Source: Apus apus (Eukaryota > Chordata > Aves > Apodiformes > Apodidae). Taken from it: 64,000 nucleotides of DNA. Each line of letters begins with the position of its first letter. The stretch's first letter is position 1. The stretch spans positions 2,914,001 to 2,978,000 of the forward strand of contig NC_067294.1 of assembly GCF_020740795.1 (NCBI RefSeq), written 5' to 3'. The notes under the pieces were generated by a model. The model saw only the letters and a program-made list of their open reading frames with translations. It was not told the origin of the DNA and searched no databases. The position numbers and the translations under genes were made by a program. This document shows, piece after piece, positions 22,601 to 50,680 of the stretch.

Positions 22601-22994
22601 CAAAATATGGGAGGTGTTTGTTTAAAAATGAGGCAGTTTTTGGGTTTTAAGGGATCTGCATTCCATGGCTGGCATCAGTTTGAATGGCAAATTAAAATAT
22701 TTGCAATGTGCCTGGCTGTGTGTGAAATGGGCAAAAGAAGTGTGGCATGTAGAGCAGGATTGGATTATAACAGAACTAATCTAATACTGTTTTTTCTTTC
22801 AGTGTGAGAAGAAGGTGAAAACCACAGTTCTGACTGCTGCTCTTCTACTGTCTGGAATCCCTGCAGAAGTGATTAGTCGCTCCATGGACACCTACAGCAA
22901 AATGGGAGATGTTTTCACAGATCTTTGTGTCTATTTCTTCACTTTTATCTTTTGCCATGAACTTACTCTGCTGTTTGGTTCTGAAGTACCATGA
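19477..22994 (+). CDS. CAMLG: CAMLG (CAML), ER receptor subunit for tail-anchored protein insertion
   Basis: CAMLG with GET1/WRB forms the ER-membrane receptor that docks the TRC40/GET3 ATPase and releases tail-anchored proteins into the bilayer. It was first described as calcium-modulating cyclophilin ligand. Four exons give 291 residues (human 296). The cytosolic N-terminus carries [17 protein letters not shown] (19-35), the basic TRC40-binding region, then an acidic, poorly conserved linker (about 56-150). EQYLSRF and [13 protein letters not shown] precede hydrophobic segments at about 185-203, 207-222 and 266-286, with another hydrophobic stretch at 236-249. The C-terminus ends GSEVP. The ATG at 19477 was chosen because it starts the only frame leading into the conserved N-terminal block. 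Confidence 0.97.
19643..21041 (+). other. CAMLG: CAMLG intron 1
   Basis: The first 200 bases belong to the CpG island and contain a compound CTG/CTC repeat (19703-19775). The remainder is ordinary unique sequence. No further exon was recognised. Confidence 0.8.
19703..19775. repeat. Compound CTG/CTC trinucleotide repeat in CAMLG intron 1
   Basis: Alternating CTG and CTC triplets (unit ctgctcctgctgctcctg with variation) form a pyrimidine-skewed imperfect repeat just after the exon 1 donor. Confidence 0.85.
21042..21493 (+). CDS. CAMLG: CAMLG coding exon 2
   Basis: The exon encodes the variable linker ([12 protein letters not shown]), then [20 protein letters not shown], the [13 protein letters not shown] block and the first membrane segment, ending FVCKYL. 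Acceptor ttctttag, donor gtgagt, phase 0. Confidence 0.97.
22160..22225 (+). CDS. CAMLG: CAMLG coding exon 3
   Basis: A 66-base exon encoding [20 protein letters not shown] plus PK, the second membrane segment. Acceptor ccttcag, donor gtaacg, both introns phase 0. Confidence 0.97.
22803..22994 (+). CDS. CAMLG: CAMLG coding exon 4 with stop codon
   Basis: The exon encodes [40 protein letters not shown] and the last membrane segment, ending LLFGSEVP and TGA at 22992-22994. Confidence 0.97.
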   Translation, partial: CEKKVKTTVLTAALLLSGIPAEVISRSMDTYSKMGDVFTDLCVYFFTFIFCHELTLLFGSEVP

Positions 22995-23430
22995 TGGCTG
23001 TAGAATTCAGTGCAGTAGTTAACACTAAAGCTTTCTGGACTGTATTCCTTTAACATCTGACTATGCAGAGAGGTTGAAACCTTCATTTAAATTCTTCTCT
23101 GTTTGAATGCTTGAAAGGAGCCTTAAATCCAGTCACTTAAGGAAAGGAAGAGCAGGGTCCCAGACTGCCAGTTGTATTGGTTCAGTTTATTTAGATGCTG
23201 TATCTGCCTGTTACAAATGTAAATTATTTTTTTGGTTCAGTTAGGTGATCTCATTTACAAAGCTGCCTTTGTTCTTTTCAGTGAGAACAAAGAAAAGATA
23301 ATTAATTTCAGCAGAACCATATATATATATTTATCTCCAGTAGGACTGTAGCTAACAACAACTGCTCATTTTGTGGTGTTGGCATTTTTTAAAAGAAATC
23401 TCTCAATAAAAGGAATCCCTGTATTTCTGT
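22995..23430 (+). other. CAMLG: CAMLG 3' untranslated region (proposed)
   Basis: About 430 bases from the stop codon to shortly after AATAAA at 23405-23410, which is followed by GT-rich sequence (gtatttctgttgttcag). Later hexamers near 24116 and 24899 could give longer forms. Confidence 0.65.
23405..23410 (+). terminator. CAMLG: CAMLG polyadenylation signal AATAAA
   Basis: The first canonical hexamer after the CAMLG stop codon, with a GT/T-rich downstream element within 30 bases. Confidence 0.65.
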
Positions 23431-25379
23431 TGTTCAGATCCAGAATGTTGAACCAAGTAGCTATTTCTGGACAATGATGTGGTGAAACATGCCACTTCAC
23501 TGTCCTAATCTTCACCTTCCTATGCATTATTTATTGTGATTGTGATTAATTTAATTTGATGATTATAGTGCAAAACAGCTCAGCAAAACCAACAGCAAAA
23601 AAGTCCTGTTGCTTACAAATGTCATTAATCAAAAAGTGGGAAGAAACAAAATTGTTGATCTCACCTGTTTGTGATTTTCCAGCAGCCTAATACTAGTGTA
23701 GCTCATACTTGTGCTTTCATTCTAATTTTTTTGTTTGCTTATTTTGACATTTTACCTCATGATGGGAAAGGTGTATATATTGGCAACCAAACTGCAGTAT
23801 CAGGTGTTTGCTCTAGTGTGTGTAAGACTTAAAAGGGAACTATTTTTTTTCCTAGCTCCTTGCAGGATTGCATAAATCAGCTTTTAGTATGACATGAATT
23901 TCTGCAGTTTCTCCCTGTTTATTACCAGATATTTCCATGTAAGCAGGATCCTGCTTTGGGGGAGTTCTGCTCCTGCTGTGTGACACCACAGCCCAACAGC
24001 CTTTGATTCAGCAGTGATGCACATTCATGGTTTTGGTGTTTGCTTGAAGCTGCCCCAGTGAAATCCCAGCAGCCCTTCCTGTTCAAATCCTGTGTGCTGG
24101 AAGTGACAGGGGAATAAAACCCAGTGCTTTGAGTTGACTCCCACCTGAAGGTTTATGTATGAAGGGGAAGAGCATGTTTTCCTTTTGGCTGTGGATGTCC
24201 AGCCATGTAGGTGGAATGAAGACAGAGGGATCCTGGCACTGGGTGAAGTCCCAGGCTGGTGAATTCTCTTGTTTCCAATCTCATTTTGCACAGGGAGAGG
24301 AAGGAAGTGTCATTCCAAAGAGCTTAAACCCTCATCATCTCTGAAAATTGCCTTTGAAGCTAAATTGGGTATTTTCAACTTGTTTAGAATCTGGACTTGC
24401 AACTAATTTAGGCCAATGCCTTTTTTAGCATAGTGAAACACCTATTTATGTTAGTATTTGCAGAGATTTTTTGAGGGAGCAAAAGTGTTTCATTATGCCT
24501 CTTTCAAGTAAAAAGCCCTGCTTTCTGCTTAATCTTTTCTGTTAAAGCTTCCTGCCATAATTTCAGCACAGCATTTCTGGCTCCTGAGTTAGATACGTTT
24601 GTTTGGGGCATGTAAACAAGAAGCTCATGTTTTTATTTGTACATTTTCATTTTTTTTTTTTTTTTTACTGATTATTTTATAGTGAGTATTGTGTTACAGG
24701 TATCCAGGGCTGGGCTGCAAAAGATTCTGACTTGGGTCTGTTAAGTAAAAATATTTATTCAGAAGCTTTAAATTTGTTTATCTTAGACAGGAATGTCAGT
24801 GAATTGAAATAGCTGTCATTTAAATTAAAGTTGAGATACGTAAATAATGAGTTTGCTCAGAAGTTGCACTTGTTTTGACTATTTATATGCCCAAGTGAAA
24901 TAAAAATAAATCACAAAAATACTGTGTACTAACAGCTGCAAAAAAACAATGACTTTTTAACCCTCAGCATAAAAAACTGTAATCAGCTAAATCCTACGAG
25001 CTGCCCCTCTTGCTCTGCAGTCACTCAGCCCCTTGCAGGCAAGGAAAGATGAAACGGGTTTTCTTACCAAGCAGTGGAAGAAATTTGGCTGCAAGACCCA
25101 ACCTGGAACTTCTCAGCCCAAACCCACTTGTTTCCGCCCCACGCTGTCCGGCGGGGCTGGAGGAGCCTGCTGGCCCCGGGGGGTGAGGAACCAATTCCTT
25201 TTAGTCCCTTTTTCACTTCCCTCTGTGCGTCTGCACAATTCTGGTTTATGTTTGCTGACAAACGGGGTGTTTTTTTTTTTTTAATGAAAAGTCGATTTGT
25301 GACCCCTTTCCTTGGCGGTTTGTCCTGCGGGTTGTGGGTGGGAACGTTCCACCGGGAATCCTGAGGGGGCTGGGCAAGA
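23431..25379. other. Intergenic region CAMLG-DDX46
   Basis: Mostly AT-rich DNA with two long T-runs (around 24648-24666 and 25270-25283). No exon with family resemblance, no CR1 copy and no RNA gene was recognised. GC content rises after about 25120 toward the DDX46 island. Confidence 0.6.
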
Positions 25380-25422
25380 GCCAGGACAGGACGGAGGCCT
25401 TTGCCCGTTCCCGGGGCCCGTT

Positions 25423-25540
25423 CCCGGGGCCCCCCCCGCCCCCCCCCCCCCGGGCCCCCCCCGCCCCCCCCCCCCCCCGGGCTCCCCCCGCCCCCCCCCC
25501 CCGGGCTCCCCCCGCCCCCCCGCCCCGGGTTTCCCCGCCC
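25423..25540. repeat. C-tract array upstream of DDX46 (G-quadruplex-prone on the minus strand)
   Basis: Runs of 7 to 16 C interrupted by CGGG or GGGCT steps recur with a period near 24 bases, about 150-270 bases upstream of the DDX46 start codon. The unit is roughly GGGCTCCCCCCG plus a C-run. Homopolymer lengths here are also prone to sequencing error. Confidence 0.9.
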
Positions 25541-25563
25541 AGCCCGGGCGCTGCGCCCTCCGG

Positions 25564-25579
25564 CCGCCAGGGGGCGCTG
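25564..25579 (+). promoter_or_regulatory. CTCF-like motif CCGCCAGGGGGCGCTG
   Basis: It contains CCAGGGGGCGC, the core of the vertebrate CTCF consensus. Occupancy cannot be told from sequence. Confidence 0.55.
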
Positions 25580-25592
25580 CCCGCGGGGCCGG

Positions 25593-25601
25593 ACCGGAAG
25601 C
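25593..25601 (+). promoter_or_regulatory. DDX46: ETS-family site ACCGGAAGC
   Basis: A full ETS/GABPA consensus about 95 bases upstream of the DDX46 start codon, typical of CpG-island promoters near the start site. Confidence 0.55.
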
Positions 25602-25648
25602 GGGGGGCGGCCCGTTCCCGCCGCGCCTCTCGCCGTCCCGGGCGCGGA

Positions 25649-25666
25649 ATGGCCGCCGCCGCTTAG
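25649..25666 (+). other. DDX46: Short upstream ORF (MAAAA) in the DDX46 leader
   Basis: ATG with G at -3 and +4, then four Ala codons and TAG. It ends 27 bases before the main ATG, so reinitiation or leaky scanning would be required if the leader includes it. Confidence 0.5.
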
Positions 25667-25693
25667 CGCAGGGCCCGCGCCGCCGCCGCCGCC

Positions 25694-44115
<18,422 letters not shown>

Positions 44116-44366
44116 GTGTTTGGAGTTACCTGTCTGCCCGTGGCTGGTGCGTGAACCTTTGTGGCTTCTGTTGTTTTTGCTGTTTACACTGCTTGTTGTA
44201 CATTCAGGATTTTTTAATTTTGTCTTGCGGACATTTTTTACAGAAAATTGCTGAAACACCTTAATTCTCTCTACTCAAGTTATCAGTCTTAAAGCAGACC
44301 AGTTTGGGCTGAGCATGATTTAATTTAAAAGTGCAGTTTATATACTTTTCATCATAAGGAATATAA

Positions 44367-44372
44367 AATAAA
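44367..44372 (+). terminator. DDX46: DDX46 polyadenylation signal AATAAA (proximal)
   Basis: First canonical hexamer, about 250 bases after the stop, followed by T-rich sequence. Confidence 0.5.
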
Positions 44373-44526
44373 ACAGATTTTAATTTTCCTCACAGACTAG
44401 ACTGTCAAGTAAATCGAAGAATGTTGAGATTGGTGCTGGAAATTGTTAGAATGTACCTGCCTGCTTCAGATTGTGGGGATGGCTCACACCATATCAGTTT
44501 ATACTGGAGAAATGATAAAACACCAA

Positions 44527-44532
44527 AATAAA
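44527..44532 (+). terminator. DDX46: DDX46 polyadenylation signal AATAAA (distal)
   Basis: Second canonical hexamer, with gattgtctcctg shortly downstream. Which of the two is used cannot be told. Confidence 0.5.
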
Positions 44533-44550
44533 GGCAGGATTGTCTCCTGA

Positions 44551-47500
44551 TCCATTAGCATCTCTTTGGCTGGTTCCACACACATTCAGTCTCTGTACAA
44601 ATGCCCCGTGAGGGTCAGAGGGTCTTGCAGTGATCAGAGTAGAATTTTATCCAGAAGTACTTGAGGTCTAGTTTTTAGATCATCTTATCCTTTTCCCTTT
44701 GTCTTTATCATCCAGATAATGGAATAACTCTTTGGGTTTTTTTGTAAAGTGAAATGTTTTGTAGTATGAAAATAAGTTTTCCTGTTTGTTTGTTTTTTCT
44801 AAACATCAGAATTTTAGTATTTTTTTTCCTCATTCTCTGACATAAGAATGGAAGCCTGTTTAGTTTAAAAAGAAATTATCAGAAAAAAAAAGGTAAACCT
44901 CTTTTGTAATTAAATACAACTTTGTCACTTTTTTATAGTGTTCTTATATATACATTTAATGTGATTTTTTTTTTTTCCCAGGGTTGTCATCTTTAATACT
45001 GTTAGGACATGGCTTTAAGTAAAAAAGAATAATGCTATTTATGAGTGAGTTCCACAGATACTATCATTGCAGTCAATAAGCTACTAGGACAGGCAAGACC
45101 TTTCTTTTTGAGGTCTCATCCCCGTTACCATTAGTGCCCACGATGGACACTTACTACTCTTAAGCATTTAATTTCCCTGTTTGCTTATCTGGAGCCCAAG
45201 TGGTAGCAAGTTGAATCGTCTGTTGTAGCAGCTGCAAGACTGTCAAGATGATGGCTTTCAAAAGGACTTTTGTAGAAAGCTTTTCTTACCTGACACATTG
45301 GGAAGAAATGTGTCATTTTAAAACAGCTCTGTATATAGTGCTTTAACCCTGGTGAAGAGCAATCGTACAACCTGCATCATGGCTGTGTAACTTCACAACA
45401 TCTATTTCCCAACTTCAGGTGATTTAAATGACTATTTCTGTTTGCACACAACTGTCAGTTACTCTATTGTCATTGTACCTTATTTGCAGTACAGGAAAGG
45501 AAAGCAATGATTACGCCAACTTACATTTAGAATAAGAACACCCAATACTTGCCAATATTAACACACTGAGTAGAACAAAGAGAAGAAACACACAAATAAC
45601 ACTTCTCAAAATTAAAACCAGAGATTTCAAACTAAAGCCTTGTGGTTCCCTTTAAATACATCAGGTTTCTTTCCATTAAGAGCTGTTTTTTCATATGTTT
45701 CATACAACTTGTTTGTTGAATTGTCTAACTTTTTGAGTGTCCCCCCAGAAGAGTGACAGATTTCACTGTATTTAGTGAAGAGCACTTTTAAGTTTGGAGA
45801 GTCTGACACTTCTTTTAAACCTTGTTTCAAAATGTTCATATATATATGTATTGGTGTCTCCTAGAAAAGGCACAATGGAGACATTTTTGTGATTTCCAGC
45901 TTTGCACTGTTGGATTTCAGAGATGCAACAATGTATAATCTTTAACTTCCTGGGGTTTTTAAATGCAATGTCAATATTACTATGTTTTTTTAATTGCAGC
46001 AAAAATAAAAATAATTTCAATGTATATTTTTCAGAAACTGTCTTTCTGAATAACTCATCTCTTTTCTGCACTTATGTTGCTTCTGTGTTTTTCTCCCATG
46101 GCAGTTAACCTGGTACTGTCTGGAGTGAGGTGACGTGTACAGTAGGGAGTGCTTCTGTTTTTCTGCTAGAAATGCAGCGAGCTCAGACTCAGTTAAGAAA
46201 GTCACAGGGAAGGTGTCTGGATACATGAAAACAGGAGTGAAATGTATATAAGCCAGAGGAGAACAAACTCTTAAATTAACTTTGGGTGGGTAAGTGATAC
46301 AAGTATTTGATCCTGGATCATTAACTACTTGTGTGTCACAGTAATGCAGAGTTGTCACCATGCAGTGGCAAGGGGCAATACTCTGGGGGTCTTGCTGTTC
46401 TCAGGGAGCAGGACACTGGCACTTTCAGGTGACAGTGAAGGAGGAGAGAACTGTCTAGGTGAAGATCTGTGAATCTGGAAGACACTGGGAATGGCTGGAG
46501 GCGGAGGCAGAGTCACAGTTTAGAATTTTGTATTACCCTAACTGTATTGCACATCGTTGCCACCCCTTGTTTCATTAATAAGCAGCTTATGGCCTAATTT
46601 ACATGTTAGTCTTTAACTAAAATGTAATGTGTAGGTCCCAGCCTGGCACGTTCTAGAGCTTTTCCCTGGCCTTCCTGCTTAGGCTTTTACTTGCACAATT
46701 AAGTAGTGCAGTCTGTTCAGTCTGCATTTGGCTGCTAATTGAGTAAATGATTCTGACGCTCAAAGTGCCATCTGTAGGAGCTTTTCTGACTCAAGCTTTC
46801 CAAGTGCAAGACACAAAAAGTAAGATTTTTAAGCAAAGCTTTGCTAAGTTGTAATAGCTGAATATGAAATAAACACCAAAGGCTGGATTTAGGATATTCC
46901 TAAAACAATGAAGTAAAAGAATGCTGGAGTCTTGGGGGGAGAGTGCACTTTGGTATTTTAGTCCTTCAAATGTGTTTATGTTTGTAAGAGCAGTTACTGC
47001 AGCAGAACTGGGGACAGGAAGAGACAGGTATGTCAGTTTGTGAGCGTGGAGCCTGCAGAGCCTGCCAGGATGCATTTTAGTGCCATCAACCCTTGCCATC
47101 AATGGCATCTTGCTGAACACCTCAATTAAGAAAGGCTCTTCTAAAGTTGCCCAAATGCCCTCAAAGAGGCTGTTGAATTTCTTCTGAGAGTGCACACTGG
47201 TGTAAAACCAGCCCTTGGCACAGTCCTCACAGCGAGCTACTCGAGGGTCGTGCGCGGGCCCCGCGCGCGCTCCTCCTCACGTGACGCTCCAGGAATGCAC
47301 TTTCCTTTGATTATTTTTCTTGACCCAGATCTCTTCCAAATATGGTCTCAGCTCAAACAAGTTTGTGTTCTTAGAGCTCAGGCGTTTGCAGCAGAAATTC
47401 TGGCTTCCAGCTCACTGTGGCTGTAGGGGGGGGAATGGAGGCGGAGAACAACCTAAAATGTAAAGATAAAAGGCACACAGCTGGACTCGAATTTGTCCCA

Positions 47501-49859
47501 AAATGTACATTTTGTAAAGTGTTTATGCAATGCTAGGCAGGGAGATTTGTTTTCATAATTTTAGCTACAGTGGAAACAATTGTTTTTAAATAAATGACCA
47601 TTAGTCTGAGTGATTGCCACCCAAACATTGCTTCTCTGAGACTTCTCATCTGAAACATTTAAATATTTTTCTTTAGTCAAAGTGAGCGAAACAGAATTGT
47701 CAAGCTGACCAGCATAAGCAGAGGTAAATTAATTAGTATCTCAAAACTAAGTAGTTCTAGTGAGCTAAGAAATTATTAATAACCTACTGTGGAGTGAGCA
47801 TACGATTCTGAAGTTATTTTGTACTATGGCCTTCTAAACATGAAGTTTATTATGGCAAACATCTTTCTCAGAACAATAAATACCACCGGGCAACTGTTTT
47901 GAAACTAACTGCAGAGTGAGGAAAATGTTACACTTAACAAAAATTCTTAACTAAAACCTACATTTCCTCTGCCTGCTCATGTTAGCAAGCAGGAAAATCT
48001 GTAGAAATTATCAGCTCAAATAATTCATAGTTAAATAGACAAGAGGTTGTGGCAGTTACAGTGCTGAATTCTCCTGGCTTGCTCAGCACACTGTATAGCT
48101 GAGGACTGCCCAAAAGCTCCTGTGTTGGTAGGAAGAACTTGTTGTTTTGAAACCCCTGCCTCTCCCTGAAAATTTGGATCCACTGGTGAGAGGGAGGAGA
48201 ATGGAGTTTTGCAGTCCAGATGTAGGGCGAGCCAGCATTTCATTGCATCTTTTACTTTACATATAATTAATTGTAATAATTTGCTACCAATGGAGCAGTC
48301 CTTTAGAGAAAGCAAAGGGGGAAGCCTGAGCAACGGCCGCGCTTCAGGCCCTGGGGAGCTTTCAACAAAACCAGACAGTCGCAGACCAGCTGATCTTTTG
48401 TTTGGTTCCTGTTTCTATTAGCACAGTGTGCAGACCAGGAAACCAGACCCTGTTGCTACCAGATTACTATTTGAAGGCTGGGCAAGGCAGTCGGCTCAAC
48501 TGGTGGGGGTTTGCCTGGAGCCCAGCGAGGAGCAGCGCAGACCCAGGGCCCTCGCAGAGGCAGGTCGAGCTCCAAGGTCAAACCTGTAGATCTCACTCTG
48601 CCAATCTGCTGGCAAGAGCCTCCACAGCAGCACGATCCAGGTTTCACAGCTTCTTGGGATGGAACCTGACCACTTCATTCTGTTGAGATCACAATTTCTT
48701 CCTGATCAACCAGGAGCCCGAGCCCAGCCTGACTCCCACCACCTTCCAGACTGAGACACTAACAGGAAAATACCACGATGCCAACAAGGTATCAAACTCT
48801 TCTGCTTCTGATTGGTGGCAGCTTTTCCAACAAGAGTTAAAAACAGCAGAAAGATGAAGTTTGTAAATAAACTGAATCATTTGCTACATTAAGCTAAATA
48901 AATGCTGCTTTGCCCTGCTGCTTTCTTAGACTGCAAGTGAGGATTTCTATATGCATTAGGAAGCACTGGCAAAAAAATGAACCATCATCTTGGCAGGATG
49001 CTTCACAGCCAATTTTTGGCCTGACGAGCTCCAAGTATTGTAGAAATGGAATATCACAGGGCTGGAGTACATCAGTCATCTCCCCAAACAACAGCGGGAG
49101 AGGAAAATATTTAGAAAAACTGAATTAGTCCTTTGTAAAAGATGCAGGTTCTTTTCGCCTGCTCTTCCATGCTTTTATTTTGGAAGACCTCATCTCAGTA
49201 ATGATGCTGTTACAGTAATTAATAAACATGGATTAAAAACCCCTGTTGGTTACAGCCTTCCACAAAGTGGACTGTCACTTTGTGTCACTAAAGCTGACCT
49301 TGAGGACAGCAGCTCTGATTGTGGAAAGTGCTCTTAAAATGCCTGTTTGTGAGGGACGTCATTGGAAATAGCTAAAGTTGCTGTTCCCGTTCAAAGCCTT
49401 TTTTATAGTGAAGTGCCGTTGCCATACCTGTGCTGTTACTAAACTCTTTAGAATGCAAACGGATGGAATAGGGCAAAATCTCTCATCATCATCAGTGCTT
49501 CATGGGAGCTGCTGCTCCAGGACCCGAGCGGCTGGAGCTGGCTGCTGTCTTCACTGCAGGGTCAGCAGAGAACTTGCCCAACACCTTGTTTTAATACACT
49601 CCTAAAGCTCGATTCTTCTACAACGGGTTGCAGCGTGTGTGTTTTTGGGACACAAAGCATCGCGCTTCTCCACCCAAGCGACATGAACGGAAACACCAGG
49701 AATCCTGAGTTTTCATGAACACGCTGAGTCCGTTAAGGGATTTCAAATACAAAGGGGATGTTCTAGGGTTTACCTTCCTACGCAATAAATCGGGTGATGG
49801 ATCCTTCAGAGCCAGATGCAAAGATGAATCCGAATAACCCTATTCCTGAGCTGGGGAAC
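44551..49859. other. Intergenic region DDX46-C5orf24
   Basis: 5.3 kb, mostly AT-rich and unique. No coding exon with family resemblance, RNA gene or clear CR1 copy was recognised. A short CpG-dense patch stands out at 47231-47290. Moderately GC-rich unique sequence occurs at 48300-48760. Confidence 0.6.
47231..47290. promoter_or_regulatory. Orphan CpG-dense patch with a TCACGTGA box
   Basis: About ten CpG dinucleotides in 60 bases within a CpG-poor region, including an alternating GCGCGC run and the palindromic E-box TCACGTGA (47277-47284), the USF/MiT-TFE type. No gene starts here by recognisable exon. Confidence 0.4.
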
Positions 49860-50680
49860 AACAAGAACGGCGGCCCCGCAACCCTCCTGGGCCGGACGCC
49901 GAGGGACCCAGGCCGGCCCCGCCTCACGCCGCGCTCGGGGCGAGACCCGCACCCGGGCCCCGCGCCCGCGGGACAAAATGGCGGAGGGTCCCGAGGCGGG
50001 AGGAGCCCCCGCCGGCCCCGCCCCGCGCGCTCGCCCCCGCGGCGCGGCCCCGCTCGGGAGCGCGCCCCGCCCTCCCTGCCTGCCGCCCTCCCTGCCGCCC
50101 GCGCCCGCCGCAGCGCCGCTCCCTGCACTGCCCGGCGCGTCTGCCCGGCGCGCTGTGCGGGAGGCGGCCGCTCCTCCTGCCGCGTGCCCGCCGCCCCGCA
50201 GGCCGCCCCGCTCCCCTCAGGTAGGTGCGGGCCGGGCTGGCGGCCCCTTCTCCTCGCGGTGGGAGGCGGCGGGTGGGCAAGATGGAGACGCGGCCGGCGG
50301 GGGAGGGGAGCGGAGCCGCTTCGTGCCCTTCCTTCTTCCCTTCCCTTCTTCCCCCGCCGGTCGCTGAGGGGGATCCCCCGGTCTCCTGACAGGGGGCCCC
50401 GCCCGCGCGCCGGTGCCGGGTGCGGGGGCCCGGCCCTGCGGGCCCGCGGGAGAGCAGCTGCGCCATCGCCCCGGCCCGCCGGGCTGGCAGCGCGCTGGGC
50501 CGGAGCCCGGGCCGGGGGGTGCAGGCCGCACCCTGGGCCGGGGAGCGGTTTTGGGCCGTGTCTTGTGTCTTTCACCCACGCGAGACAGGTGACACGCGGG
50601 GCCAGCCCCCGGCGCCGTGCCCGCGGCGGGCCGGGCAGGAGGGACCCGCGCACCCCTTTGTCCCCTCAGCTGGGCCTTGG
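49860..50680 (+). promoter_or_regulatory. C5orf24: C5orf24 CpG-island promoter
   Basis: A dense CpG island that includes a YY1/TISU-like element AAAATGGCGG (49975-49984) and a second YY1-like CAAGATGGAG around 50279-50288. No TATA box is visible. The transcription start probably lies just upstream of the first YY1 element, by analogy with other YY1 promoters. Confidence 0.75.
49960..50220 (+). other. C5orf24: C5orf24 exon 1 (5' leader; left edge approximate)
   Basis: The right edge is the strong donor cag/gtaggt at 50220/50221. The left edge is a guess from the YY1 element. In the usual annotation of this family the first exon is noncoding, but an open frame from ATG 49978 runs exactly 81 codons to this donor and is in phase with the coding exon (see findings). 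Confidence 0.6.

Larger units (their letters stand above)
44116..44550 (+). other. DDX46: DDX46 3' untranslated region (proposed)
   Basis: About 430 bases from the stop codon past AATAAA hexamers at 44367-44372 and 44527-44532. The second is followed by a GT/T-containing stretch. Confidence 0.6.
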
